Shown in pieces: positions 27,030 through 34,317 of a stretch of DNA of 64,000 nucleotides; within the stretch, counting starts at the first letter, position 1; every line of letters starts with the position of its first letter. This stretch comes from JABDBL01 sp963845445 (GTDB lineage: Bacteria > Cyanobacteriota > Vampirovibrionia > Obscuribacterales > Obscuribacteraceae). A model generated the notes under the pieces. That model did not search any database, was not told the DNA's origin, and saw only the letters and a list, made by a program, of their open reading frames with translations. Both the position numbers and the translations under genes were made by a program. The DNA is taken from positions 1,054,001-1,118,000 of the forward strand of contig CAWJSE010000002.1 in the NCBI GenBank assembly GCA_963845445.1. Reading direction: 5' to 3'.

Positions 27030-27120
27030 TTAATAAACGCTCCGTTCACTCATTCTTCGCTCTCTCCGCTTATCCCCACTTCGCTTCTGCCGCCTCACCG
27101 TCGCCATCCGCTCCGTTACA
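27030..27120 (-). repeat. Spacer repeat between rplR and rpsE
   Basis: On the minus strand this copy reads GTAACGGAGCGGATGGCGAC, GGTGAGGCGGCAGAAGCGAA, GTGGGGATAAGCGG, then AGAGCGAAGAATGAGTGAAC and finally GGAGCGTTTATT. The final GGAG sits 12 nt before the rpsE start codon. One frame is open for 25 codons from an internal ATG (RRQKRSGDKRRERRMSERS). It is one of the most complete single copies. Confidence 0.85.
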
Positions 27121-27143
27121 ATCTCTACCTGACTTCCTTCCTA

Positions 27144-27512
27144 TTAAAATTCAAGACCACTTTTACGAGCTGCATCCGCCACCGCAGCAACCCGTCCGTG
27201 ATAAATATAACCACCACGATCAAAAACCACCGACTGAATTCCTTTTTTTATTGCACGCTTAGCGACTAATTCACCCACCGCCTCAGCAGAATCTTTATTC
27301 CAGGTCTTTTTAAGCTTATCGGTTAATTCACTGTCTAATGAACTGGCAGCCACTAAAGTATGGGACTGTGAATCGTCTACTATTTGAGCGTAGATATGCT
27401 TATTGGACCTATAAATACAAAGTCTTGGTCTGTCGGATGAACCAGTCATCCGTCTTCTAATACGCATATGTCGCTTTAGGCGCGCTTCTTTTCTGTCTAC
27501 TTTTGAAATCAT
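27144..27512 (-). CDS. rplR: 50S ribosomal protein L18
   Basis: L18 binds 5S rRNA and carries it into the large subunit. The 122 residues start MISKVDRKEARLKRHMRIRR, with the basic 5S-binding N-terminus, followed by RPRLCIYRSNKHIYAQIVDD and the conserved end SVVFDRGGYIYHGRVAAVAD plus ARKSGLEF. It is full length. It is flanked on both sides by spacer repeats. Confidence 0.97.
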   Translation of the reverse strand: MISKVDRKEARLKRHMRIRRRMTGSSDRPRLCIYRSNKHIYAQIVDDSQSHTLVAASSLDSELTDKLKKTWNKDSAEAVGELVAKRAIKKGIQSVVFDRGGYIYHGRVAAVADAARKSGLEF

Positions 27513-27529
27513 AATTAATTACCTAGCTT

Positions 27530-27642
27530 AGACGCTCCACTCGTTCATCCTTCACTCTTTCCGCTTATCCCCACTCCGCTTCCGCCGCCATTCGCTTACT
27601 TCCTGCGGCGTAACTCATACGCCTTGTGCTTCGTTACAAACT
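27530..27642 (-). repeat. Spacer repeat with inserted hairpin, between rplF and rplR
   Basis: The 5' half (minus strand) has TGTAACGAAGCACAAGGCGT, running into an inverted repeat GGCGTA/TACGCC. It is followed by GGCGGCGGAAGCGGAGTGGG and GATAAGCGGAAAGAGTGAAG, then GTGGAGCGTCTAAG. It belongs to the spacer-repeat family, but the hairpin replaces the usual GACAGCGACGGTGAG segment. Confidence 0.75.
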
Positions 27643-27658
27643 CCACCCAACTTATAGG

Positions 27659-28204
27659 CTATTTCTTCTTACTCGCCGCTTTACCAACTTTGCGTCTAAT
27701 AACTTCATTGGCATATTTAATACCTTTGCCTTTATAAACTTCAGGAGGACGCTTCTCTCTTATGAATGCCGCCAGATCACCAACAGCTTGCTTATCAAAA
27801 CCTTTTACAGTAATTATATTTCCTTTGCCTACAACTATTTCGGTTCCGGCAGGTGGGACAATTTCAACTGGATGTGAATAGCCCAGTTGCATGACTAGTT
27901 TCTTGCCTTCCATCTGAGCACGATAACCTACTCCTATAACTTCTAGAGTAACTTCAAATCCAACAGTAACGCCTTTCACCATGTTGGCAATAAGAGTTCT
28001 GCTCAGTCCGTGCAAATTCTTGGACATACGATCTTCATTCTTACGCGACACTACAATTTTATCGTCTTTATGCTCAATATGCATCTCAGGACGCATCGTC
28101 CGACTTAATTGCCCCTTTGGTCCCTTTACGGACACATCGTTGCCTTTTAAATCAACCGTTACACCCTTTGGTATTGTGATTGGTGCTCTACCTATACGCG
28201 ACAT
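27659..28204 (-). CDS. rplF: 50S ribosomal protein L6
   Basis: L6 lies near the factor-binding centre of the large subunit. It has two related beta-sheet domains: MSRIGRAPITIPKGVTVDLK with VKGPKGQLSRTM, then VTLEVIGVGYRAQMEGKKLV and LGYSHPVEIVPPAGTEIVV. The C-terminal signature PPEVYKGKGIKYANEVIRRK is intact, followed by VGKAASKKK. The length of 181 residues is typical. Confidence 0.97.
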   Translation of the reverse strand: MSRIGRAPITIPKGVTVDLKGNDVSVKGPKGQLSRTMRPEMHIEHKDDKIVVSRKNEDRMSKNLHGLSRTLIANMVKGVTVGFEVTLEVIGVGYRAQMEGKKLVMQLGYSHPVEIVPPAGTEIVVGKGNIITVKGFDKQAVGDLAAFIREKRPPEVYKGKGIKYANEVIRRKVGKAASKKK

Positions 28205-28217
28205 ATCGAATCCCTTT

Positions 28218-28312
28218 TTTGTTTGCGCTGCTTCGCCTTCATTCTTCGGCTCAATGCGCTTATCCTATTTTGTTTCGCTTCCGCCGCCTGATCGTCGCCG
28301 TCCGCTCAACTT
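28218..28312 (-). repeat. Spacer repeat, mixed sub-type, between rpsH and rplF
   Basis: On the minus strand GAGCGGACGGCGACGATCAG and GCGGCGGAAGCGAA match the first half of the family. The second half switches to the other sub-type, GCATTGAGCCGAAGAATGAA followed by GGCGAAGCAGCGC. The same second half is seen before rpsC and rplB, suggesting recombination between units. Confidence 0.7.
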
Positions 28313-28326
28313 CCCCTTTCTCCCTA

Positions 28327-28728
28327 CTACCAAATCTGTGCAATCACTTCGCCACCAATATTGGTTTTTCTGGCTTGGCGATCACTCATCAAACCACTAC
28401 TGGTGCTTATTATTGAAATTCCTAAACCGCCAAACACTTTAGGTAAGCGCTTACTAGAACGATAAATCTTAAGGCCGGGACTGCTTATTCTGCGAATACC
28501 CTGTATCGTTTGCTCACCTTTTGGTCCGTATTTGAGAACAATACGCATTTTTTGTGCTGGCGAACCCAAAGCTTTGGTCTCAAAAGAAGATATAAAACCT
28601 TCGTTGCGCAAGAGCTCGGCCAAAGCAACTTTTTGCTTAGAAGCAGGCATTTCCACAGCTGGAGCATGCACCCGAGCAGCGTTTTTTATACGTACAAACA
28701 TATCTGAAATTGGATCTGTAACAGGCAT
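28327..28728 (-). CDS. rpsH: 30S ribosomal protein S8
   Basis: S8 binds the central 16S rRNA domain and is the translational repressor of the spc operon in E. coli. The 133 residues include MPVTDPISDMFVRIKNAARV, PASKQKVALAELLRNEGFIS, LKYGPKGEQTIQGIRRISSP and the invariant end STSSGLMSDRQARKTNIGGE VIAQIW (residues about 108-133). It is full length and lies 13 bp after rpsN. Confidence 0.97.
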   Translation of the reverse strand: MPVTDPISDMFVRIKNAARVHAPAVEMPASKQKVALAELLRNEGFISSFETKALGSPAQKMRIVLKYGPKGEQTIQGIRRISSPGLKIYRSSKRLPKVFGGLGISIISTSSGLMSDRQARKTNIGGEVIAQIW

Positions 28729-28741
28729 TGACTAATTTCTC

Positions 28742-28948
28742 CTACCAACTGGATTTGGTGACGCCCGGAAGTAGCCCACCGTGAGCCATCTTTCGTAAAC
28801 AACAACGACAAAGGCCAAAATCACGGTAAAAGCCTCTAGGTCTGCCACATAAACGACAGCGATTATGCAGCCGCACAGCCGGATATTTACCTTTGGCAGC
28901 TAATACCCTGCGCTTATTTTCTTTATCGATCATCGAAGTCTTTGCCAC
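28742..28948 (-). CDS. rpsN: 30S ribosomal protein S14, zinc-binding type Z
   Basis: The short zinc form of S14 (about 61 residues; here 68 with an N-terminal MAKTSMIDKENKR). The four zinc ligands are in CRLCGRPRGFYRDFGLCRCC (two CxxC pairs around residues 31-50). The end LRKMAHGGLLPGVTKSSW is diagnostic. True cyanobacteria carry the longer cysteine-free form, so this is useful for placing the organism. It sits 2 bp after rplE. Confidence 0.97.
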   Translation of the reverse strand: MAKTSMIDKENKRRVLAAKGKYPAVRLHNRCRLCGRPRGFYRDFGLCRCCLRKMAHGGLLPGVTKSSW

Positions 28949-28950
28949 GC

Positions 28951-29499
28951 TTACCTCCTAAATGGCATACCAAGAGCAGCGAGCAATGCTCGAGCTTCCT
29001 GGTCAGTTTTAGCGGTAGTGACAATAGCAATGTCCATTCCGCGTGTTGCATCAATCTGCTCAAAATTTATTTCTGGAAAAACAAGCTGTTCTTTGATGCC
29101 TAACGAATAATTACCCCGTCCATCGAATGACTTAGGAGACAGACCACGAAAGTCACGAATTCTGGGCAATGCCACATGGATTAACTTAGCCAGAAAATCG
29201 TACATTCTTCTTCCGCGTAAAGTAACGCTGGCACCAACAGGCATACCTTGACGTATTTTGAAAGTAGCAATGGACTTACGAGCCTTGGTAATAACCGGCT
29301 TTTGTCCAGTAACAATTTTAAGGTCTTTAACACCACCTTCTATAGCTTTAGCCGAAGTAGTCACTTCTCCCAAACCCATATTGACCACGACCTTTTCGAT
29401 ACGTGGCACTTGCAAATCGTTGGTATAACCAAACTCTTTTTTCAAGCCTGGCATCACTTGTTCTTTGTATACTTCTTGGATCTTAATTGCCTTACTCAT
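28951..29499 (-). CDS. rplE: 50S ribosomal protein L5
   Basis: L5 binds 5S rRNA and contacts P-site tRNA. The family motifs are VPRIEKVVVNMGLGEVTTSA, TGQKPVITKARKSIATFKIR, MPVGASVTLRGRRMYDFLAK, RGNYSLGIKEQLVFPEI and the GMDIAIVTTAKTDQEARALL end. The length of 182 residues is normal. The ATG overlaps the stop of a small open frame running through the upstream spacer repeat (TAATGA), with GGAG 10 nt before it. Confidence 0.97.
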   Translation of the reverse strand: MSKAIKIQEVYKEQVMPGLKKEFGYTNDLQVPRIEKVVVNMGLGEVTTSAKAIEGGVKDLKIVTGQKPVITKARKSIATFKIRQGMPVGASVTLRGRRMYDFLAKLIHVALPRIRDFRGLSPKSFDGRGNYSLGIKEQLVFPEINFEQIDATRGMDIAIVTTAKTDQEARALLAALGMPFRR

Positions 29500-29612
29500 T
29501 ATATAAGCGCTCCGCTCGCTTCATCCTTCGCTCTCTCTGCGCGTATCCATGTTCCGCTACAGCCGGCTCCTCGCCGCCTTTCGCTACACTGAAATTCCTG
29601 ATCGTTCACCAT
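29499..29612 (-). CDS. Possible 37-aa ORF spanning the rplX-rplE spacer repeat
   Basis: ATG 29612 lies three bases after the rplX stop (TAACCCATG). The frame crosses the whole spacer, and its TAA overlaps the rplE ATG (TAATG). The C-terminal residues RAERAKDEASGALI closely resemble those of the frames before rplC (HAERAKNEANGALIS) and before the glycosyltransferase at 7155. Cysteines occur at residues 9 and 18. The arrangement looks like a coupled mini-cistron, but the repeat is T-poor and a chance open frame is not excluded. Confidence 0.3.
   Translation of the reverse strand: MVNDQEFQCSERRRGAGCSGTWIRAERAKDEASGALI
29502..29590 (-). repeat. Spacer repeat between rplX and rplE
   Basis: On the minus strand it includes GTAGCGAAAGGCGGCGAGGA, TGGATACGCGCAGAGAGAGC and GAAGGATGAAGCGAGCGGAG, ending CGCTTATATA immediately before the rplE ATG. 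The end (GGAGCGCTTATA) is the same as before rplC and before the glycosyltransferase at 7155, with identical 10-nt spacing from GGAG to the start codon. Confidence 0.85.
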
Positions 29613-29615
29613 GGG

Positions 29616-30028
29616 TTAACCTAAATTTTCCTTATTGCGCAACTCAGCTCTCACACCTTTTTTTTCTTTAGCACTATATAGCATCACTTTGCTAGCAAAT
29701 ATTGGTCCTTCTTCCTTAACCAAGCCGCTTTTACCTAAAGCTGTTTTCGGTTTCACTGCCCGAGTGAGCATATTTACACCTTCTACAATTACCTTTCCCT
29801 GTGCAGGCAAGACTTTCAAAACTTTACCCGTTTTGCCACGACCCAGTTCTTTAGAGCCTGAAGTGACGATAACCAGGTCACCACGCTTAACGTGCATTTT
29901 TGGCACTAAATTAGTAGAGCTCTTTTGACTAATGCTTGTGAAACAACAGTTCTGGCACCCATTTTTATCTTTTTAGGAATGGCTGCTTTAGCATAGCTAA
30001 TGGCTTTTTTATTATTAGTTGCTGCCAT
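29616..30028 (-). CDS. rplX: 50S ribosomal protein L24, extended N-terminus, one frameshift
   Basis: L24 initiates large-subunit assembly. The KOW domain is in frame: MHVKRGDLVIVTSGSKELGR, GKTGKVLKVLPAQGKVIVEG and VNMLTRAVKPK. An upstream ATG at 30028, one base after the rplN stop, opens a frame with a basic extension (KKAISYAKAAIPKKIKMGAR). It is thrown out of frame in the A-run near 29922-29926; one added A joins SQALVKKSSTNLVPK to the KOW domain. Repair gives 137 residues instead of 96. The tight spacing to rplN favours the longer, repaired form, though a start at 29906 cannot be excluded. Confidence 0.85.
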
Positions 30029-30029
30029 A

Positions 30030-30398
30030 TTAAAGTACCTCTGGAGCTAGGGAGAGAATTTTGGCGAAGTTCTTATCTCTTAGTTCACGAGCTATAGGCC
30101 CGAAAACACGAGTACCCTTAGGGTTATTATCCTTTTGCACAATTACCACTGCATTGTCATCAAAGCGAATAGTAGAACCATCAGTACGTTTTACGTGATT
30201 ACGTACACGCACTACCACTGCTCTTACTACTTCGGATTTTTTTACAGGCATATTAGGCAGAGCATCTTTTACTACAGCAATAATTACGTCACCAACACTG
30301 GCATATCGACGACTAGAACCACCCAAAACACGAATGCACATAACCTCACGGGCACCGGTGTTGTCAGCTACATTTAGTCTAGTTTGCGGCTGAATCAT
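30030..30398 (-). CDS. rplN: 50S ribosomal protein L14
   Basis: L14 forms an intersubunit bridge. The 122 residues are highly conserved: MIQPQTRLNVADNTGAREVM, CIRVLGGSSRRYASVGDVII, KKSEVVRAVVVRVRNHVKRT and the GTRVFGPIARELRDKNFAKI end. It overlaps rpsQ by 4 bp (ATGA), indicating coupling, and is full length. Confidence 0.98.
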   Translation of the reverse strand: MIQPQTRLNVADNTGAREVMCIRVLGGSSRRYASVGDVIIAVVKDALPNMPVKKSEVVRAVVVRVRNHVKRTDGSTIRFDDNAVVIVQKDNNPKGTRVFGPIARELRDKNFAKILSLAPEVL

Positions 30399-30673
30399 AC
30401 TGTTGCTACCTCATCAACGGCTGGCAATTCGCCATCGCCTTTTTTGATATCTATCACTATCCAGCGCTTTGTCTTGGATAATGGTCGACATTCTTTTAGT
30501 CTCACTCGATCACCAATTTTGCATTTGTTTTCCGGATCATGAGCTTTGAACTTTTTAGTGCGCACAATCGGCTTTTCGTATTGTGGATGAGCAAAATGAG
30601 TCTCGACAGCTACAACAATTGTCTGTTGCATCTTATCTGACACTACTTTTCCCACTAATTCCTTTCTTGGCAT
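30395..30673 (-). CDS. rpsQ: 30S ribosomal protein S17
   Basis: S17 is a primary 16S rRNA-binding OB-fold protein. Recognisable parts are RKELVGKVVSDKMQQTIVVA, HPQYEKPIVRTKKFKAHDPE and GDRVRLKECRPLSKTKRWIV. The last 15 residues are acidic and variable. It is 92 residues long, overlaps rplN by 4 bp and lies 15 bp after rpmC, in the conserved rpmC-rpsQ-rplN order. Confidence 0.97.
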   Translation of the reverse strand: MPRKELVGKVVSDKMQQTIVVAVETHFAHPQYEKPIVRTKKFKAHDPENKCKIGDRVRLKECRPLSKTKRWIVIDIKKGDGELPAVDEVATV

Positions 30674-30688
30674 TTCTTCTTCCTACTA

Positions 30689-30940
30689 TTACTTGCTGCG
30701 CCCTTTGGTTTTGGACGTCTTAGGGGCGTCCTGCACTTTGTCATCCTTTACTTTATTCATTTCTTCAGTTTGTATAGTTAATAAACGAGCCAATGTTTTT
30801 CGTGCTTGGCGAATTGCGGCGACATTTGTCAGTTTATTAGTAGCTTGCTGAAAACGATTCTCTACGATTTTTTGGCGAGTTTCATCTATGCGCACTGCCA
30901 TTTCTTCAAGAGCCAGATCACGAATCTCTTTAGTCTTCAT
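30689..30940 (-). CDS. rpmC: 50S ribosomal protein L29
   Basis: L29 sits at the tunnel exit, next to L23 and the signal-recognition docking site. The two-helix hairpin is visible (MKTKEIRDLALEEMAVRIDE and ENRFQQATNKLTNVAAIRQA then RKTLARLLTIQTEE). About 18 residues of Lys/Asp-rich tail (KDDKVQDAPKTSKTKGRSK) make it longer (83 residues) than the usual 60-70. It overlaps rplP by 4 bp. Confidence 0.94.
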   Translation of the reverse strand: MKTKEIRDLALEEMAVRIDETRQKIVENRFQQATNKLTNVAAIRQARKTLARLLTIQTEEMNKVKDDKVQDAPKTSKTKGRSK

Positions 30941-31359
30941 ATAGAGCCTCCTGCATGTCGCTCAAGAACACGACATCTCACAGGCAGCTTTTGGGCTGCC
31001 AGACGCAAAGCCTCATGAGCATCCTTACGAGAAATGCCGGCCATTTCAAACATTATACGTCCCGGCTTAACTACGGTTACCCAAAATTCCGGATTGCCTT
31101 TCCCAGATCCCATACGGGTTTCAGCCGCCTTTTTGGTAACCGGCTTATCAGGGAATACCCGTATCCACATTTGTCCACCACGACGTACACTACGTGTCAT
31201 AGCTTTACGCGCAGCCTCAATTTGTCTCGAAGTAATCCACGCTGGATCTAATACTTGCAAGCCATACTCACCAAAAGCTACTGAAACACCCCGGGTTTCA
31301 GTACCGGTCATACGACCGCGCTGCATTTTTCTAAATTTTGTTCTTTTGGGTAATAGCAT
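30937..31359 (-). CDS. rplP: 50S ribosomal protein L16
   Basis: L16 lies near the peptidyl-transferase centre and A-site tRNA. The 140 residues are canonical: MLLPKRTKFRKMQRGRMTGT, WITSRQIEAARKAMTRSVRR, WIRVFPDKPVTKKAAETRMG and GRIMFEMAGISRKDAHEALR. The central GSGKGNPEFWVTVVKPGRI motif is complete. It is full length and lies 81 bp after rpsC across a partial spacer repeat. Confidence 0.98.
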   Translation of the reverse strand: MLLPKRTKFRKMQRGRMTGTETRGVSVAFGEYGLQVLDPAWITSRQIEAARKAMTRSVRRGGQMWIRVFPDKPVTKKAAETRMGSGKGNPEFWVTVVKPGRIMFEMAGISRKDAHEALRLAAQKLPVRCRVLERHAGGSI

Positions 31360-31369
31360 CTCTAATTTA

Positions 31370-31432
31370 CCTTTAACCGCTCCAACGCTTCATCATTCAG
31401 CTTCTCCGCTTGGTCTCTCTATAGACTCAAGC
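31370..31432 (-). repeat. Partial spacer repeat between rpsC and rplP
   Basis: On the minus strand CCAAGCGGAGAAGCTGAATG is followed by ATGAAGCGTTGGAGCGGTTA. This corresponds to the 3' half of the family, with the 5' half absent. Confidence 0.55.
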
Positions 31433-31440
31433 TCGCTGAC

Positions 31441-32220
31441 TTAACTCTCTTTATAGGTCGTCGCTTTTTTGGTGCGACGTCCACCTGATTTAACCAATAA
31501 TTTATCTCTGTCCATACGTCCGCCACCACCAGGGGGATTATTCCTGTCTTGCTGAATTTTGATATTAGGAGGAGACCACTGACCGCGTTCGAGCTCGCCT
31601 CTAAACACCCATACTTTGACTCCAATCAAGCCAACCATTGTGTGAGCTTCAGTAAAGCCATAGTCCACATCAGCTCTCAATGTCTGCAAAGGAATACGTC
31701 CTTCTTTGCTCCACTCTGTACGAGCAATATCGGTACCACCCAACCGGCCAGAAACCATAATTTTCACACCTATAGCACCGGCACGCATACTGCGCTGCAT
31801 GGCTTGTTTCATCGCTCTTCTGAAAGCAACCCGCTTCTCAAGCTGCTGAGCAATTGATTCAGCTACTAATTGTGCTTCTATATCAACTTTGTTAATTTCG
31901 AGAATATTGATTCGGATATCCAAACCAGTGCGATGTAACATCTGTTTCACTTTGTCATGCAGGCCTTCAATTCCTTGTCCGCCCTTACCGACTACTACAC
32001 CTGGTCTAGCTGTATAGATATCAAGTTGGATCTGGTCAGCCTTGCGTGAAATTTCCACTTTTGAAACACCAGCGTTATTCAATTCCTTCTTTAGGTAAGA
32101 ACGAATATGCTCATCTTCTTCAATGAGAGCAGGAAGATCTCGTTTTTGCACGAACCAATTTGAGCGCCATCCGCGATGCACGCCTAGTCTAAAACCGTTC
32201 GGATTTACTTTCTGCCCCAT
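31441..32220 (-). CDS. rpsC: 30S ribosomal protein S3
   Basis: S3 is at the mRNA entry site and has helicase activity with S4 and S5. It begins MGQKVNPNGFRLGVHRGWRS. The KH domain (about 60-110) contains ARPGVVVGKGGQGIEGLHDK, and the C-terminal domain has QQLEKRVAFRRAMKQAMQRS, GVKIMVSGRLGGTDIARTEW and GLIGVKVWVFRGE. A C-terminal extension of about 40 residues is rich in Arg/Gly/Asn and Lys (259 residues against about 220-240). Confidence 0.96.
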   Translation of the reverse strand: MGQKVNPNGFRLGVHRGWRSNWFVQKRDLPALIEEDEHIRSYLKKELNNAGVSKVEISRKADQIQLDIYTARPGVVVGKGGQGIEGLHDKVKQMLHRTGLDIRINILEINKVDIEAQLVAESIAQQLEKRVAFRRAMKQAMQRSMRAGAIGVKIMVSGRLGGTDIARTEWSKEGRIPLQTLRADVDYGFTEAHTMVGLIGVKVWVFRGELERGQWSPPNIKIQQDRNNPPGGGGRMDRDKLLVKSGGRRTKKATTYKES

Positions 32221-32234
32221 TATTTTTTCCTTTT

Positions 32235-32335
32235 ATCCCTTCTCTAACGCTGCTTCGCCTTCATCCTTCGGCTCAACGCGTGTGTTCTTTTTTCAAACGC
32301 TTCGTCGCCTTCATATTTAGGCTTCTCCGCTTCTT
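32235..32335 (-). repeat. Two partial spacer repeats between rplV and rpsC
   Basis: On the minus strand the first part reads AAGCGGAGAAGCCTAAATAT with GAAGGCGACGAAGCGTTTG (3' half of the main type). The second reads GCGTTGAGCCGAAGGATGAA with GGCGAAGCAGCGTTAG (second sub-type). The two sub-types therefore occur side by side here. Confidence 0.65.
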
Positions 32336-32340
32336 CTTTA

Positions 32341-32697
32341 CTATCCCGTTTCTAAGTCTGAAAGTACAAGGGTTATATGTGTGGTCCGCTTAACTATAGG
32401 CATTGCCATACCGCGTGCTCTTGCTTTGCGGCGATATAAAGTAGGACCTTGATCTGCATAAGCTTCGACAATTCGTAAATCTTGTGCTTCTTGTTCCGAT
32501 AAAGAACTTTTGCTGCCATTGATCAAATTATAGAGGGCGGACTTCAACACTTTCTCCACTTCCCTAGCAGCAGCAAAGGGCATAAAACGAAGAGTAGTGA
32601 AAGCTTCTCCCGCTCTCAAGCCGCGAATTTGATCTATCACCCTACGTACTTTACGGGGCGACATTCTCAACCATTTCAGTTTAACTTTACTTTCCAC
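32341..32697 (-). CDS. rplV: 50S ribosomal protein L22
   Basis: L22 lines the exit tunnel with its beta hairpin. The family core LKWLRMSPRKVRRVIDQIRG, FMPFAAAREVEKVLKSALYN and the hairpin end RRKARARGMAMPIVKRTTHI are intact. I prefer the GTG start at 32697 (118 residues). The frame extends to an upstream ATG (32742) that would add 15 residues deep inside rpsS. The chosen start overlaps rpsS by 11 bp, with GGAG 13 nt upstream. Confidence 0.93.
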   Translation of the reverse strand: MESKVKLKWLRMSPRKVRRVIDQIRGLRAGEAFTTLRFMPFAAAREVEKVLKSALYNLINGSKSSLSEQEAQDLRIVEAYADQGPTLYRRKARARGMAMPIVKRTTHITLVLSDLETG

Positions 32698-32989
32698 TAG
32701 CAGGTGACTCCGTTCTTGTTGCTGTCTTCTCAGCACCAGCATGGGCTCTAAATTCTCTTGTTTTAGAAAATTCGCCTAAGCGATGTCCGATCATTTGTTC
32801 TGTGACAAATACGGCTCTATGTTTTTTGCCATCATAAACAGCTATAGTATGACCAATCATGTCTGGAATGATCATTGAAGCGCGTGACCATGTCTTAATT
32901 ACTCGCTTTTCGCCTTTTTTATTCATGTCATCAACCTTCTTTGCCAAAGAAGCATGAACGAACGGCCCTTTTTTTAGTGAACGAGACAT
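32687..32989 (-). CDS. rpsS: 30S ribosomal protein S19
   Basis: S19 pairs with S13 in the small-subunit head. The sequence MSRSLKKGPFVHASLAKKVD, then RVIKTWSRASMIIPDMIGHT and GHRLGEFSKTREFRAHAG is nearly invariant in bacteria. The final 12 residues (EKTATRTESPASGK) are variable, and their coding region overlaps the start of rplV. Length is 100 residues. It follows rplB by 9 bp. Confidence 0.97.
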   Translation of the reverse strand: MSRSLKKGPFVHASLAKKVDDMNKKGEKRVIKTWSRASMIIPDMIGHTIAVYDGKKHRAVFVTEQMIGHRLGEFSKTREFRAHAGAEKTATRTESPASGK

Positions 32990-32998
32990 TACGACCTC

Positions 32999-33829
32999 CT
33001 ATTTCCCACGACGCTTGACGATAAATTTGTCGGAAATATTTTGCTTACCGCGTCTAGTCTTATAACCCATAGCTGGTTTACCCCATGGTGTTTGTGGTTT
33101 GCCACCAATTGGAGATTTCCCTTCACCACCACCGTGCGGATGATCGATAGGATTCATGACCACACCTCTGTTCGCTGGCTTAATACCCAACCAACGAGAT
33201 CTTCCGGCTTTACCTATCTGAATGTTCTTAGCGTCTGGATTGCCCAACTGGCCAATTGTAGCCATGCACTCTAGATGAACCATGCGCATTTCACCAGATG
33301 GCAAACGCAAAGTGCACATCTTACCTTCTTTTGCGAGCAACTGAATTTGTGTACCTGCACTGCGTCCCATTTGTCCGCCGCGACCTGCCGTTAATTCAAC
33401 ATTGTGTACCATGGTGCCCAATGGAATTGCTTTCAGTGGCAGAGCATTACCTACTTTAATTTCGGCTTGTAGGCCGGACATGATTTTATCGCCAACTTTA
33501 ATACCAAGCGGCGCTAGAATATAACGCTTCTCACCATCTTTATATTGCAAAAGACAAATACGCGTATTGCGATTTGGATCGTATTCAATGCTTTTTACTT
33601 CTGCAGCAATATCCACTTTGTCACGCTTGAAGTCGATCATACGATAAAGGCGTTTGTGTCCACCACCTTGATGGCGTACAGTAAGACGTCCTTGATTATT
33701 ACGACCGGCGTTTCTTTTGAATGACTTTAATAGCGAGCGCTCTGGTTCAGATTTGGTTAGCTCTGAAAAATCAGGCAGAATTAGTCCTCTGCGTCCGGGA
33801 GATGTAGGATTTACTTTACGAGTTGCCAT
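32999..33829 (-). CDS. rplB: 50S ribosomal protein L2
   Basis: L2 is essential for subunit joining and peptidyl transfer. Family motifs are GRNNQGRLTVRHQGGGHKRL, YRMIDFKRDK, VHNVELTAGRGGQMGRSAGT, LPSGEMRMVHLECMATIGQL and the universally conserved MNPIDHPHGGGEGKSPIGG with the catalytic-centre histidine. Its 276 residues are the normal length. A long spacer (182 bp) with repeat remnants separates it from rplW. Confidence 0.98.
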   Translation of the reverse strand: MATRKVNPTSPGRRGLILPDFSELTKSEPERSLLKSFKRNAGRNNQGRLTVRHQGGGHKRLYRMIDFKRDKVDIAAEVKSIEYDPNRNTRICLLQYKDGEKRYILAPLGIKVGDKIMSGLQAEIKVGNALPLKAIPLGTMVHNVELTAGRGGQMGRSAGTQIQLLAKEGKMCTLRLPSGEMRMVHLECMATIGQLGNPDAKNIQIGKAGRSRWLGIKPANRGVVMNPIDHPHGGGEGKSPIGGKPQTPWGKPAMGYKTRRGKQNISDKFIVKRRGK

Positions 33830-33849
33830 ATTACTTCTTCTTTAATCCT

Positions 33850-33995
33850 TGTGTAAGCGCTGCATAGCCTTCGTTCCTCGGCTCAACGCGCGTATCCACG
33901 CTCTCGCTTCTAACGTCTCACCGCCGTCATTCGCTCCGCTATATTTCATCTCATTATTCATATACTCACCGCCGCCGTTCACTGCGTTACAATCT
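33850..33995 (-). repeat. Diverged spacer repeats between rplW and rplB
   Basis: On the minus strand GTAACGCAGTGAACGGCGGC with GGTGAGTATATG marks one broken unit. AGCGGAGCGAATGACGGCGG, AGCGAGAGCGTGGATACGCG, GCGTTGAGCCGAGGAACGAA and GGCTATGCAGCGCTTAC mark a second, of the mixed sub-type. rplB has its own purine-rich AAGAAGAAG before the ATG, so this repeat does not supply its ribosome binding site. Confidence 0.65.
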
Positions 33996-34011
33996 CCCTT
34001 TCTTCCTTAGC

Positions 34012-34317
34012 CTATGCACTAAAAATATCTAAAGCATCACCACTGATGGTGACGATCGCTTTTTTACTATCACGTGGCGCACTGCCGTGTCTTTTGGAAC
34101 GACGAATTCGTCCACGGATGGCTAATGTATTGACATCAACTACTTCGCTTTTATTCTTTGGATAAAGAGAAGCAATTAACTCCTTTACAGCTAAAGCAAT
34201 CTGAGGCTTGGTCGCATCACGCTTTACTTCAAAGGTATATTTACCTATTTGAGCCAAGTCACTGCTTTTCTCATTAATAAGCGGTTTCAAAATTACTTGG
34301 CTGTGTTGCGCTTTCAT
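34012..34317 (-). CDS. rplW: 50S ribosomal protein L23
   Basis: L23 is the docking site for trigger factor and the signal recognition particle at the tunnel exit. It contains VILKPLINEKSSDLAQIGKY, TFEVKRDATKPQIALAVKEL and VVDVNTLAIRGRIRRSKRHG; the remaining residues are typical. Length is 101 residues. It overlaps rplD by 4 bp (ATGA). Confidence 0.96.
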   Translation of the reverse strand: MKAQHSQVILKPLINEKSSDLAQIGKYTFEVKRDATKPQIALAVKELIASLYPKNKSEVVDVNTLAIRGRIRRSKRHGSAPRDSKKAIVTISGDALDIFSA

